Of a stretch of 64,000 nucleotides of DNA, positions 35,569-44,457 are shown in pieces (position 1 is the stretch's first letter; each line of letters starts with the position of its first letter). Under the pieces are notes generated by a model, which saw only the letters and a program-made list of their open reading frames with translations, did no database searches and was not told where the DNA came from. The position numbers and the translations under genes were made by a program. Source of the stretch: Spartobacteria bacterium (GTDB taxonomy: Bacteria; Verrucomicrobiota; Verrucomicrobiia; Chthoniobacterales; Chthoniobacteraceae). The stretch covers positions 124,001-188,000 of the forward strand of contig JAJPII010000016.1 in assembly GCA_021324825.1 (NCBI GenBank). The letters are read 5' to 3'.

Positions 35569-37076
35569 TGAAGCGCGTCTTCGGCATCGAGACCGAATAC
35601 GGGATAACCGTGGACGGCATGGACAATGTCGACGTCGTCCAGGAATCCATCGAGATCGTGCGCCGCTACACGGAGCACGGCGCGCTGATGAAGTGGGACT
35701 ACGACCTCGAGGACCCGCACCAGGACGCGCGCGGTTTCCGCGCCGCCGAGTTGATGCAGGATACGGACGAATCCGCGTACTACGAGATCGACAAGAGCCG
35801 CCCGCTGAGCTTCGAGGAGATAAAGAGCGACCTGGTCTTGAGCAACGGCGCGCGCTTCTACAACGACCACGCCCACCCCGAGTATTCCACGCCCGAGTGC
35901 TCGACCTTGCGCGAGATCGTCATGCAGGACAAGGCGGGGGAGCGCATCCTGGCGGAGTGCGCGCGCCGCCGCAACGCCAGGCTCGCGCCGCTTGGCCGCG
36001 AGGTGCGCCTCTACAAGAACAATACGGATTTCGTCGGCCACAGCTACGGCTGCCACGACAACTACCTCATGCGGCGCGACGTGCCGTGGGATCGCATCGT
36101 CGCGGGCATCCTGCCGTTCCTCGTGACGCGCCAGATATTCGCGGGCGCCGGCAAGGTGGGGATCGAAGGCGAAGGCTCCGCGGAGCAGCCCGGCGTCTTC
36201 CAGATATCGCAACGCGCGGATTTTTTCAGCGTGCTTGTCAGCATCGACACCATGAACCGCAGGCCGCTCGTCAACACGCGGGACGAGCCGCACGCCGACG
36301 CCGCGCTGTACCGCCGGTTCCACGTCATCACGGGCGACTCGAACATGAGCGAATTCGCCACCGCATTGAAAATCGGCGCGACGGCGCTCGCGCTGGAACT
36401 CATCGAACTCGGCAAAGCCCCGCAACTGGAACTCGCGCATCCGGTCGAATCAACCAAAGCCATCAGCCGCGACCAGGATTATTCATGGATCATCGAGTTG
36501 CAGGATGGCCGCAAGATTTCCGCGATCGAAGTGCAGCGGCTGTATCTTGCGGAAGCGAGAAAGCATTGCGCCCGCGACGAGGAGACGGAGTGGCTGCTCG
36601 ACGAGTGGGAGACCGTCCTGGACGATCTCGCGCAGGACGTGACGCGCTGCCAGGACCGCCTCGACTGGGTCGCGAAGAAATACCTGCTGAACACCTTCCG
36701 CGAGAGCGAAAAGCTGGAGTGGTCCGACCCGTGGCTCCAATCCATCGACCTGGAGTACCACAACATTTCCCAGGGGTTGTATTACGAACTTGTCCGCACC
36801 GGACAGATGCGGCGCCTCGTCACCGAGCAGGAGATCAAGAACGCCATTTTCCAGCCTCCCGCCGCCACGCGCGCGTTCTTCCGGGGCCGGGCCGTCGCGC
36901 GGTTCAACCGGCGCATCTCCTCCATCCAGTGGGATGAAGTGGTCTTCGACGACAACGGCTCGGCCAAGCGGGTGAGCCTGAACCACGCGTTCGGGGATGA
37001 ACAACTGAACCGCCTGAACCGCCTCATCCAGGAAGCGGCGACCTGCGACGATCTCGTTCGCGAATTGGGGGAATGA
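35568..37076 (+). CDS. dop: Pup deamidase/depupylase Dop
   Basis: A 502-aa carboxylate-amine ligase-fold protein that starts MKRVFGIETEYGIT, carrying the Mg2+-binding glutamates. The segment WDYDLEDPHQDARGF is followed by a Dop-type insertion and then LSNGARFYNDHAHPEYSTPE, which holds the catalytic Asp. Other matches are YKNNTDFVGHSYGCHDNYL, VNTRDEPHADAALYRRFHVI and GDSNMSEFATALKIG. Presence of the insertion and the IETEYGI start point to Dop, which deamidates Pup-Gln and removes Pup, rather than the ligase PafA. The start is coupled to the ARC gene through TGATG. The 3' end overlaps the convergent GH15 gene by 53 bp. Confidence 0.92.
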   Translation: MKRVFGIETEYGITVDGMDNVDVVQESIEIVRRYTEHGALMKWDYDLEDPHQDARGFRAAELMQDTDESAYYEIDKSRPLSFEEIKSDLVLSNGARFYNDHAHPEYSTPECSTLREIVMQDKAGERILAECARRRNARLAPLGREVRLYKNNTDFVGHSYGCHDNYLMRRDVPWDRIVAGILPFLVTRQIFAGAGKVGIEGEGSAEQPGVFQISQRADFFSVLVSIDTMNRRPLVNTRDEPHADAALYRRFHVITGDSNMSEFATALKIGATALALELIELGKAPQLELAHPVESTKAISRDQDYSWIIELQDGRKISAIEVQRLYLAEARKHCARDEETEWLLDEWETVLDDLAQDVTRCQDRLDWVAKKYLLNTFRESEKLEWSDPWLQSIDLEYHNISQGLYYELVRTGQMRRLVTEQEIKNAIFQPPAATRAFFRGRAVARFNRRISSIQWDEVVFDDNGSAKRVSLNHAFGDEQLNRLNRLIQEAATCDDLVRELGE

Positions 37077-38868
37077 TTCCGCATCTGTGCCCGGCGGGGC
37101 CGGTCTCGGCGGTGAGATTGTGCGCGGTGTTGATGAGGCCGACGTGGGAGAACGCTTGCGGGAAGTTCCCGGCCTGACGCTTCCCGACGGGATCATATTC
37201 CTCGGATAAAAGGCCGAGGTCGTTTTGCAACGTGAGGAGGCGCTCGAAAAGTTGTACGGCTTCCTCGCGTCGGCCGGCCATGTTCAGGCAGTCGGCAAGC
37301 CAGAAGGAGCAGGGGAGGAAGACGCCTTCGCCCGGCGGCAGGCCGTCGACATCCGAGGAGGCTTCGGGGTGGTAGCGATAGACGAAGCCGTCGATGAGGA
37401 GTTCGCGCCGGATGGCCTCCAGCGTGCCGCGGATGCGCGGGTCGTCTATCGGCAGGAAGCCGACCAGCGGCAGCATGAGCAGGCTCGCGTCCAGCGCGCC
37501 GGAGCCGAAGTATTGGGTAAAGCTCCCTTTCGACGCGCTGTACCCCTTGTCGCAAACTTCGCGGTGGATCGCGTCCCGCACGGTTCTCCAGCGGTTCGCG
37601 TCGCCGTCCATTTTGAAATTCTCGATGGATTTCACGGCGCGATCCATCGCGACCCAGGCCATGACCTTGGAATGCGTGAAGGGACGCCTGCCGCCGCGCA
37701 CCTCCCAGATGCCTTCGTCCGGCTCGCTCCATTTGGATTCGAGGAATTCCAGGAGGTTGGTCTCCAGGCGCCACGCCGCGTCCTCGGGCGGGATGTCCGC
37801 GCACCGGGTTTGGTAAAGGCAGTCGAGGACTTCGCCGTAAACGTCGAGCTGGAACTGGCCCGCGGCGGCGTTGCCGATCCGCACCGGGGCGGATTTCTCG
37901 AAGCCGGGGAGCCACTCGAGCTTTACTTCCAGCAGGCGGCGTTCGCCGTGGACGCCATAGAGTATTTGCAACTCGGACGCTTTGCCGGCGATGGCCCTAA
38001 GCAGCCAGTCGCGCCAGGCGACGGCTTCGTCGTGGTAGCCTGCGCCGAGCAGGGAGTAGAGAGTGAAGGTGGCGTCGCGCAGCCAGCAGTAGCGGTAATC
38101 CCAGTTGCGGACGCCGCCGAATTGCTCGGGCAGGGACGTGGTCGCCGCGGCGACGATGCCGCCCGTGGGCGCATAGGTGAGGCCCTTGAGGGTGATGAGC
38201 GAGCGCGTGACGGTTTCCCGCCAGCATCCGCAAGGCTCCTCGCGGCGGCGGCCCGCCCATTCCTTCCAGAATTCCTCGCTGGCGGCGACGGCCTTGTCCG
38301 TGTCGAGGGCGGGCGGCGGCTCTTCGTGCGACGGGTTCCAGGTCAGGACGAAGAACATGCTTTCGCCCTCCGAAACCGTGAAGTCCGCGACGGTGGTGAA
38401 ATCCTTGCCGCGGGTTTGCACGTTCGTTCTCAGAACGAGGCAATCGGGCCCCGCGATGGCCTCGATCGCCCCGTCCCGCCGTCGCACCCAGGGCATGATG
38501 GAGCCGTAGTCGAAACGGATGACGAGTTCCATCCTCATGGAGACCTTGCCGCGGAGGCCTTCCACCCGCCGGACGAGCGACGGGTGGGTCGTGCGCGGCG
38601 GCATGCAATCGACGAGCCGCACGGCGCCTTCGCCGGTCTCGAATTCCGTTTCGAGGATGAGGGTGTTCTCCCGGTAACGACGCCGCGAGCCTTGCACTTC
38701 GCAGGCGGGAGCCAGCAGCCACCTGCCGTTGCGTTCATCCCCGAGGAGCGCGGCGAAGCAGGCGCCGGAATCGAAGCGCGGCAGGCAGAGCCAGTCGACG
38801 GAGCCGCCGCGGCTTACCAGCGCGCCGGTCTCCATGTCGCCGATGAAGCCGTAGTCCTCAATCTTCAT
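37024..38868 (-). CDS. Glycoside hydrolase family 15 enzyme (glucoamylase/trehalase-like), 614 aa
   Basis: The N-terminal segment IEDYGFIGDMETGALVSRGG followed by VDWLCLPRFDSGACFAALLG is typical of cytoplasmic bacterial GH15 proteins, as are VRNWDYRYCWLRDATFTLYS, the acid/base region EGIWEVRGGRRPFTHSKVM and EEYDPVGKRQAGNFPQAFSH with the late catalytic Glu. Substrates in the family include starch oligosaccharides, isomaltosides and trehalose. No signal peptide is present. It is the last gene of a five-gene minus-strand operon, overlapping the MacB-like permease stop by four bases. The extension after INTAHNLTAE overlaps dop on the other strand. Confidence 0.92.
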   Translation of the reverse strand: MKIEDYGFIGDMETGALVSRGGSVDWLCLPRFDSGACFAALLGDERNGRWLLAPACEVQGSRRRYRENTLILETEFETGEGAVRLVDCMPPRTTHPSLVRRVEGLRGKVSMRMELVIRFDYGSIMPWVRRRDGAIEAIAGPDCLVLRTNVQTRGKDFTTVADFTVSEGESMFFVLTWNPSHEEPPPALDTDKAVAASEEFWKEWAGRRREEPCGCWRETVTRSLITLKGLTYAPTGGIVAAATTSLPEQFGGVRNWDYRYCWLRDATFTLYSLLGAGYHDEAVAWRDWLLRAIAGKASELQILYGVHGERRLLEVKLEWLPGFEKSAPVRIGNAAAGQFQLDVYGEVLDCLYQTRCADIPPEDAAWRLETNLLEFLESKWSEPDEGIWEVRGGRRPFTHSKVMAWVAMDRAVKSIENFKMDGDANRWRTVRDAIHREVCDKGYSASKGSFTQYFGSGALDASLLMLPLVGFLPIDDPRIRGTLEAIRRELLIDGFVYRYHPEASSDVDGLPPGEGVFLPCSFWLADCLNMAGRREEAVQLFERLLTLQNDLGLLSEEYDPVGKRQAGNFPQAFSHVGLINTAHNLTAETGPAGHRCGIIPPIRERDRRRSPLPG

Positions 38869-40079
38869 TCATATCGCAATGCGTCTATGGGATCGAGAAG
38901 CGACGCCTTGCGGGCCGGGTAGAAGCCGAAGAAAATCCCCACCGCCGCGCTGAAAAGGAAAGCGACGACCACCGAACTGACGGAGACGAGGGTCGGCCAT
39001 TTGAGCCAGACGGACATCGCCTTGGAAGCGCCGAGGCCGATGAGGATGCCCGTCACGCCTCCGAGCGAACTGATGGTGATGGCTTCGATCAAAAACTGGA
39101 GGAGAATGTCGCGGCCATGGGCGCCGACGGCCATGCGGATGCCAATCTCGCGGGTGCGTTCGGTGACGCTGACGAGCATGATGTTCATGATGCCGATGCC
39201 CCCCACGATGAGCGAGACGCTGGCGATGGCCGCGAGCAGGACGGTCATGACGCGCGAGGTCGCCGTGGCCGCGGCGGCGATCTCCTCCTGGTCGCGCACG
39301 GTGAAGTCGTCGTCCTTGCCGGGCCGGATGTTATGGTGCTGGCGCAGGATGGCGACGATCTGCTGCTCGACGACGCCGAGGTCGGCGGCATTGTCGGCCT
39401 GGACGTTGAACGACCCGAAGGAAGTGTTGCCGGTGATGCGTTTCATGGCGCTGGTGTACGGCATGATGACGATGTCGTCCTGGTCGTTGCCCATGACGGA
39501 GAGCCCCTTGGGAGAGAGGACGCCCAGGACGATGAACGGCGCGCCTTTTATGCGGATGATCTGCCCGAGCGGGCTCTCATCGCCGTAGAGTTGCGTGGCG
39601 ATGGTTTTGCCGATGACGGCGACTTTCTTCGAGCCGCGCACGTCGTCGGCGGTGAAGCTCGCGCCTTCCGCCAGCGGCCATTCCCGCAAGTCGAGGTATT
39701 GGTCGGACTCGCCGAGAATCGTCGTGAACCAGTTCTGGTTTCCGGCCGAGACCTGGTTCTTTGAGCGGATTTCCGGGCTGGTATTTGCGACCTGCCGGAT
39801 CTCGCGGGCGATGGCCTGGTAATCCGGAAGCTTCAGGCCGACGCCGCCGTAGCCGGTATGGACGCCGCCGGGGGAAAAGCTGCCCGCGAACACGAGGATG
39901 ACATTCTGGCCGAGGCTTGCGATCTGGGCCTCCACCTGCGACTTCGCGCCGTTGCCGACGCTGACCATCGCAATGACAGCCGCGACGCCGATGATGATCC
40001 CGAGCGCCGTGAGGATGGAACGCATCTTGTTCCGCCGCAAGGCGCGGAGGGCGATCTTGTTCGTGGAGAAGATTCTCAT
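38865..40079 (-). CDS. MacB-type ABC permease, 404 aa
   Basis: One N-terminal helix (residues about 20-42, SILTALGIIIGVAAVIAMVS), a periplasmic core domain and three C-terminal helices, with the family marker VTERTREIGIRMAVGAHGRD. This is the membrane half of a MacB-like transporter, split from its ATPase, which is encoded immediately upstream with a four-base overlap. It couples ATP hydrolysis in the cytoplasm to periplasmic conformational change and works with a MacA adaptor and TolC channel, both encoded in the same operon. The substrate (drug, peptide or lipid) cannot be inferred. Confidence 0.93.
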   Translation of the reverse strand: MRIFSTNKIALRALRRNKMRSILTALGIIIGVAAVIAMVSVGNGAKSQVEAQIASLGQNVILVFAGSFSPGGVHTGYGGVGLKLPDYQAIAREIRQVANTSPEIRSKNQVSAGNQNWFTTILGESDQYLDLREWPLAEGASFTADDVRGSKKVAVIGKTIATQLYGDESPLGQIIRIKGAPFIVLGVLSPKGLSVMGNDQDDIVIMPYTSAMKRITGNTSFGSFNVQADNAADLGVVEQQIVAILRQHHNIRPGKDDDFTVRDQEEIAAAATATSRVMTVLLAAIASVSLIVGGIGIMNIMLVSVTERTREIGIRMAVGAHGRDILLQFLIEAITISSLGGVTGILIGLGASKAMSVWLKWPTLVSVSSVVVAFLFSAAVGIFFGFYPARKASLLDPIDALRYE

Positions 40080-40831
40080 TCGAGGGAAAGCTTGTGCGCC
40101 TCCTCCAGCTTGCGCATTTCCTCCCTCGAGTCGAGGCGCGCGGCCACGGGGACATCGGTGAGGATTTTGCCGTCGCGCATGACGATGTTGCGTTTCGCGT
40201 AGGAGGCGATGTCCAGCTCGTGCGTGACCATGATGATGGTGATGCCTTGCTCGTTCAATTGCTGGAAGACGCCCATGATCTCGACGCTTGTCCTGCTGTC
40301 CAGGTTCCCGGTCGGCTCGTCGGCGAGCAGGACTTCCGGCTCGTTTATCAGCGCCCTCGCCACGGCCACCCGCTGTTGCTGGCCGCCCGAAAGCTGGCTC
40401 GGGTGGTGATCCAGCCGCTTGCCGAGGCCCACGAGTTGCAACGCGCGCTCGCCTTTTTCCCGCAGTTCGCGCGTCGTGAAACGCCGGTGGGAATAGAGCA
40501 GGGGAAGTTCGACGTTCTCCAGCGCCGAGGTTCGCGAAAGGAGATTGAAGTTCTGGAAGACGAACCCGAGCTTGCGGTTGCGTATGTCCGCCAGCGCGTT
40601 GCGGCCCAGTTGGGAGACATCCGCGCCGTCGAGGCGGTAGCTGCCTCGCGACGGGCGGTCCAGGCAGCCGAGGATGTTCATCAGCGTCGATTTGCCCGAC
40701 CCGCTGGAACCCATGAAGGCGACGAATTCCCCCTTGCCGATCTCCAGCGAGACGCCGCGCACCGCATGGACGTCGACTTCGCCGGTGTGGTACGTCTTGT
40801 GGACATCCGCCAGTTGGACGACCGCGGTCAT
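40076..40831 (-). CDS. MacB-type ABC transporter ATPase, 251 aa
   Basis: ATP-binding subunit of the LolD/MacB group: Walker [11 protein letters not shown]-loop VFQNFNLL, signature [15 protein letters not shown] and Walker [13 protein letters not shown], followed by [17 protein letters not shown]. The N-terminal [19 protein letters not shown] is typical. It is the middle gene of the tolC-macA-macB-like operon; there is a three-base gap from the adaptor gene and a four-base overlap with the permease gene. Confidence 0.95.
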   Translation of the reverse strand: MTAVVQLADVHKTYHTGEVDVHAVRGVSLEIGKGEFVAFMGSSGSGKSTLMNILGCLDRPSRGSYRLDGADVSQLGRNALADIRNRKLGFVFQNFNLLSRTSALENVELPLLYSHRRFTTRELREKGERALQLVGLGKRLDHHPSQLSGGQQQRVAVARALINEPEVLLADEPTGNLDSRTSVEIMGVFQQLNEQGITIIMVTHELDIASYAKRNIVMRDGKILTDVPVAARLDSREEMRKLEEAHKLSLE

Positions 40832-40834
40832 CCT

Positions 40835-41977
40835 TTAAAACCGGCGTTGCGGCCCGAAGGGATTCGAGCTTTGCGCGGCCGCTCCGCCGCCGGCCGCCTC
40901 CTTGCGGGCGATGACGATATTGTCTCCCTCTTTCAGCCCGCTCAGCACTTCCGTGGAGATGCCGTCGGATATGCCCGTATTTATTTGCACGGGTCGCGGC
41001 GCGGCGGCCTTGCCTTCCGGCAGCAGATAAACCGTCTTCTCCGAGCGCTTCTCCTTCGCCCTTTTCTGCCCGGCCTCGAAGGGGTGGTACCGGAGGGCGG
41101 AATTGCCAAGCGTCAGCACGCCGCTCCGTTGCGCGATGACGATCGAGAGATTGGCGGTCATGCCGGGTTTCAGCTTCAAGTCGCCATTCTTGACGCTGAT
41201 GACCACGTCGTAGGTCACGACGTTCTGGACGGTGGCGGGGGAGTTGCGAACCTGCGTCACCTTGCCGTGGAAAGTCTGGTACGGATAAGCGTCCACGGTG
41301 AAGTCCACGCCCTGGCCCTCCCGGACGCTGCCGACGTCGGCCTCCGCGACGCTCGAGTCGATCTGCATGTTCGTGAGATCATTCGCGATAAGGAAGATGA
41401 TCGGGGCGCTGAAACCGGCGGCGACCGTCTGCCCGACGTCGACGCTGCGCGAAATGACGATGCCGTCGATCGGCGAGTAGATGGTGCAATGCGCGAGGTC
41501 GACCTTCGCCTTGTCGAGCGCGCCCTGCTTGATCTTGATCTGCGCCTCCGCCTGGTGAAGGCTCGCCAGCGCGTTATCCAGCGTCGATTGCGGCGTGCCG
41601 TCCTTGTCCCGCAAATCTTTCGTCCGGGCCGCGACGATCTTCGCCAGTTCCAGCGCGGCCTTCGCGCTCTCCAGGTCGCCCTCGGCTTGCAGCACGCTGG
41701 CCTCGAATTCCGCGGGGTCGATCTGGGCCACCACCTGCCCGGCTTTTACGGGCGAGTTCCAATCCGCGTAGAGCTTCGAAATATTGCCGGAAATCTGGCT
41801 GCCAACCTGCACGTTCAGCACCGGGTTCAACTGGCCCGTGGCGGTCACGGCCTGGGTCAGGTCGCCGTGCGCGACCGCGGTCGTGATGTAGCCCGGCGTT
41901 TCCCCGGGGCGTTCCCAATACCATGCGCCGAGGGCGGCGCCCGCGATAACGAGGAGGAGGATCAAAACGGGTTTCAT
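40835..41977 (-). CDS. MacA/HlyD-type periplasmic adaptor, 380 aa
   Basis: ATG 41977 (MKPVLILLLVIAGAALGAWYW) provides a membrane anchor; the open frame further upstream lies within the tolC gene. Residues about 30-80 form the lipoyl half (ATGQLNPVLNVQVGSQISGN), then a coiled-coil hairpin (ASVLQAEGDLESAKAALELAK to GALDKAKVDL), the second lipoyl half (CTIYSPIDGIVISRSVDVGQ) and beta-barrel domains (KLKPGMTANLSIVIAQ). It bridges the MacB-like transporter and the TolC-like channel. The C-terminus is Gly/Ala-rich with no further domain. Confidence 0.93.
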   Translation of the reverse strand: MKPVLILLLVIAGAALGAWYWERPGETPGYITTAVAHGDLTQAVTATGQLNPVLNVQVGSQISGNISKLYADWNSPVKAGQVVAQIDPAEFEASVLQAEGDLESAKAALELAKIVAARTKDLRDKDGTPQSTLDNALASLHQAEAQIKIKQGALDKAKVDLAHCTIYSPIDGIVISRSVDVGQTVAAGFSAPIIFLIANDLTNMQIDSSVAEADVGSVREGQGVDFTVDAYPYQTFHGKVTQVRNSPATVQNVVTYDVVISVKNGDLKLKPGMTANLSIVIAQRSGVLTLGNSALRYHPFEAGQKRAKEKRSEKTVYLLPEGKAAAPRPVQINTGISDGISTEVLSGLKEGDNIVIARKEAAGGGAAAQSSNPFGPQRRF

Positions 41978-43329
41978 CGTGCTTTCTTTACGCGCTCGGT
42001 TTCGAACATGGCGATGGCTCGCTGGAGATCGCGCAAGGCCACCTGGTAGTCGTGCGTTTCCGCGTTGAGGGTGGTGCGCGCGTTGTTCAGGTCTATAAGC
42101 GCGCTCTCCGCGTCCAGGCTCGTGGCGGAGCCTTCCTTGTATTGGTTCGCGACGTCCGTATACGTCTGGTCGGACGCCTCCACCTGCGCGCGCGACGCCT
42201 TCAACGTCTCGCTGAGCGTCCGCACCTGCAGCCAGGCGTTCTTGACTTCCTCCTGGAGATTTTTCCCGGCGATCTCGTAGTTCAGGCGCGTCTCGTCGAC
42301 TTGGCGCCCCGCCGTCCGCAGATCGATCTCGCGCTGCCCGCCGGTAAGGAAAGGCATTTGCACCCCGACATTCGCATCCCACGCAAAGCTGTTGGAGGCC
42401 CCGGAGCCGCCGGCGGTCTGCGTGGCGCGGGCGGTGTCGGCGCTGGCCTGCGCGACGATTTTTGGCAGGTATTCGGCCAGGATTTCCTTTCGGCGTTCGG
42501 TGTCTTCCTCGACGGCCAATTCGCTGGCCTTGTAGTCCTCGCGTTTGTCGAATGCCATGGCGACCGCCGTTTCCATCGGGACGATATCGGTCGCGGCTTT
42601 CGGCGGTTCTCTCAGGAGGAACGAGGTGTCGCCGCCGAGGTTCAGGATGTTGCTCAAAGTGTTGCGATCCACATCCAGCGCGTTCTGTGCGGTGATGAGC
42701 GTCTGCCGGGCCCCTTCCAGGGTCGCCTGCGCCCGCAACACGTCGCTGCGCGCGGCGTCGCCCACGTCGTGCCGGTCCCGAGCCAGCCGCAATTGCTGGC
42801 CCGCGAGGTCGAGGGTCTGCTGGTTCACGGCGACCACGCTCTCCTGCTTCAAGACTTCATAGTACGCCCGCGCCACGCCGAAGAGGGTTTGCCGGACCGT
42901 GAAGATATACTGAAGCCGCGCGGCCCTGGCGGAGAGCGAGCCCGCGCGGTAGGCGGGGAAGGCGGTCAAGTCCAGCAACGTCTGTTGCAAGGTGATGCTC
43001 GCGCTGCCGGTGTTCCCCGCCGTGACAACCGGCCCCGCGGGGTCGTTCACCACCGAGAAAGACCTGTTGTAGCTGGAGTCGTAACCCAGGTTGCCCGTCA
43101 ATTGCGGTCCCAGCCGCGTCAAGGCGCTCCACGGCAACAGGTTGGCCTTGCGCAACTCCAGCCAGGCGATCCGTATGCTTTGATCCGTCGCCAGCGTCCG
43201 GTCGTAAGCTTCCTCCAGAGTGACGACCCTTCCGCTTCCGGCGGCGACCGCCATGGGAAGAGTCAAAGCCGCCAGCCGGCAGAGAAGGCGAAAAAGTGAA
43301 GGGATGGGCGCGGAGGGACGGGCCGCCAT
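41974..43329 (-). CDS. TolC-family outer membrane efflux protein, 451 aa
   Basis: A signal peptide (LCRLAALTLPMAVAAGSG) is followed by two structural repeats with helical hairpins, as in TolC (for example VTLEEAYDRTLATDQSIRIAW, DVLRAQATLEGARQTLITAQ and, in the second half, AGKNLQEEVKNAWLQVRTL). It forms the outer membrane exit duct for the MacA-MacB-type pump. It is the first gene of the operon tolC-macA-macB(ATPase)-macB(permease)-GH15 and overlaps the adaptor gene by four bases. The promoter must lie in the 126 bp that separate it from the divergent response regulator gene; no clear hexamers were picked out. Confidence 0.93.
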   Translation of the reverse strand: MAARPSAPIPSLFRLLCRLAALTLPMAVAAGSGRVVTLEEAYDRTLATDQSIRIAWLELRKANLLPWSALTRLGPQLTGNLGYDSSYNRSFSVVNDPAGPVVTAGNTGSASITLQQTLLDLTAFPAYRAGSLSARAARLQYIFTVRQTLFGVARAYYEVLKQESVVAVNQQTLDLAGQQLRLARDRHDVGDAARSDVLRAQATLEGARQTLITAQNALDVDRNTLSNILNLGGDTSFLLREPPKAATDIVPMETAVAMAFDKREDYKASELAVEEDTERRKEILAEYLPKIVAQASADTARATQTAGGSGASNSFAWDANVGVQMPFLTGGQREIDLRTAGRQVDETRLNYEIAGKNLQEEVKNAWLQVRTLSETLKASRAQVEASDQTYTDVANQYKEGSATSLDAESALIDLNNARTTLNAETHDYQVALRDLQRAIAMFETERVKKAR

Positions 43330-43455
43330 CGTGTCCTGTTAACGCCCGCCAGGCGGCTTGTCAACGAGGGGCGCTTTTTCTCTCGACAGCGTGCGCCGGT
43401 TTTTCTGTAAATCCATGGAGGCTGGGCGGAATGCGAGGAACAGGAGGTATGAGGT

Positions 43456-44124
43456 GTGAGGACAAAGCGGCGCGTTTTTTTGGTGGATGATCATCCACTC
43501 TTCCGGGACGGTCTTGCCCAACTTTTGGGCAAGCACGGCTTCGAGGTCTGCGGCCAGGCGGACAGCGTCGCCGACGCCCTCGCCTGGTTCGAGGCCGCCG
43601 CCGCCGCGGAGAAACTTCCGGCCGCCGTCATCACCGACATCAATCTGCGGCGCGGACGCAACGGCCTGGAACTCATAAAGGAGGCGGGCGTCCGGTTTCC
43701 TGGCGTTCCGATCCTGGTGCTTTCCATATATGACGAGTCGATCTACGCGGAGCGCGCCCTCCGGGCCGGGGCGAAGGGTTACATCCACAAGAGGGAACCG
43801 GGCAGGAAGGTCGTCGAAGCGCTTCATTGCGTCCTGGAAGGGGGCGTCCATGTCAGCCCGGACTTGTCCGCCCTCATGGTGCGCCAGTTCCTCGGCGCCG
43901 ATGGGAAAGGCCGCTCGCCCATCGAACGCCTGACGGATCGCGAACTGGAAGTTTTCCAATCCATCGGACGCGGACACACCAGCCGGCAGATCGCGCAGGA
44001 GCTGCATCTCGATCCCAAAACAATCGAGACCTATCGCGGCCGCATCAAGATCAAACTCTCCCTGAAGAACGCCACTGAATTACATCAGCACGCTTTGCGG
44101 TGGCTCGAAGGCGGGAGGACATAA
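43456..44124 (+). CDS. NarL/LuxR-family response regulator, 222 aa
   Basis: GTG 43456 is preceded by AGGAGG with eight bases of spacing, which fixes the start. The receiver domain has DD in FLVDDHPLFRDG, the phosphoacceptor in VITDINLRRGRNG, LSIYDES and a conserved Lys in GYIHKREPG. The C-terminal LuxR-type helix-turn-helix is LTDRELEVFQSIGRGHTSRQ and IAQELHLDPKTIETYRGRIK. It is divergent from the tolC efflux operon and so is a candidate regulator of that operon. No kinase gene is adjacent. Confidence 0.94.
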   Translation: MRTKRRVFLVDDHPLFRDGLAQLLGKHGFEVCGQADSVADALAWFEAAAAAEKLPAAVITDINLRRGRNGLELIKEAGVRFPGVPILVLSIYDESIYAERALRAGAKGYIHKREPGRKVVEALHCVLEGGVHVSPDLSALMVRQFLGADGKGRSPIERLTDRELEVFQSIGRGHTSRQIAQELHLDPKTIETYRGRIKIKLSLKNATELHQHALRWLEGGRT

Positions 44125-44143
44125 AATCAGGCACGGCTCATGC

Positions 44144-44174
44144 TATGATTATTATAAATAACATAATAATCATA
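44144..44174. promoter_or_regulatory. A+T-rich perfect palindrome abutting a start codon
   Basis: Twelve-base arms TATGATTATTAT and ATAATAATCATA surround the 7-nt spacer AAATAAC and end one base before the ATG at 44176. The arms contain only one G or C each in an otherwise G+C-rich region. It could be an operator, a promoter-embedded palindrome or a hairpin that sequesters the translation start. No Shine-Dalgarno sequence is visible between it and the ATG. Confidence 0.8.
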
Positions 44175-44175
44175 T

Positions 44176-44457
44176 ATGAACCCTCCTTCCAGCAAGACCC
44201 GCCAGGCGCGGATCGTCATCACCAAAGGCAACCCTTCCCGCGGACGCGGTTACGAAGTCGCGCACTTCGTCCTCGTTGCCGGCAAACTCAGAAACGTGGC
44301 GGAACGCGACGTTTTCCTGCCATCCCTGACCAAAGCGGCGCTTTGGGTCTGGAAAGTGTATCCGAGCGCCCAACTCGCCACCGGCCGCAGGAACCACAAG
44401 GGCGCCCTGGCCGCCCTCAGCTTCCGGTGTTCCGCCTCCGACTTGATGCGGAATTAG
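44176..44457 (+). CDS. Small basic hypothetical protein, 93 aa
   Basis: The frame opens directly after the A+T-rich palindrome. The product is soluble and basic (VITKGNPSRGRGYEVAHFVL, then VWKVYPSAQLATGRRNHKGA) with no recognised family; the RGRGYE segment hints at nucleic-acid binding, which is weak. The minus-strand alternative frame looks less natural. Its TAG stop coincides exactly with the left end of palindromic element C, as for several other genes, which supports it being real. Confidence 0.5.
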   Translation: MNPPSSKTRQARIVITKGNPSRGRGYEVAHFVLVAGKLRNVAERDVFLPSLTKAALWVWKVYPSAQLATGRRNHKGALAALSFRCSASDLMRN

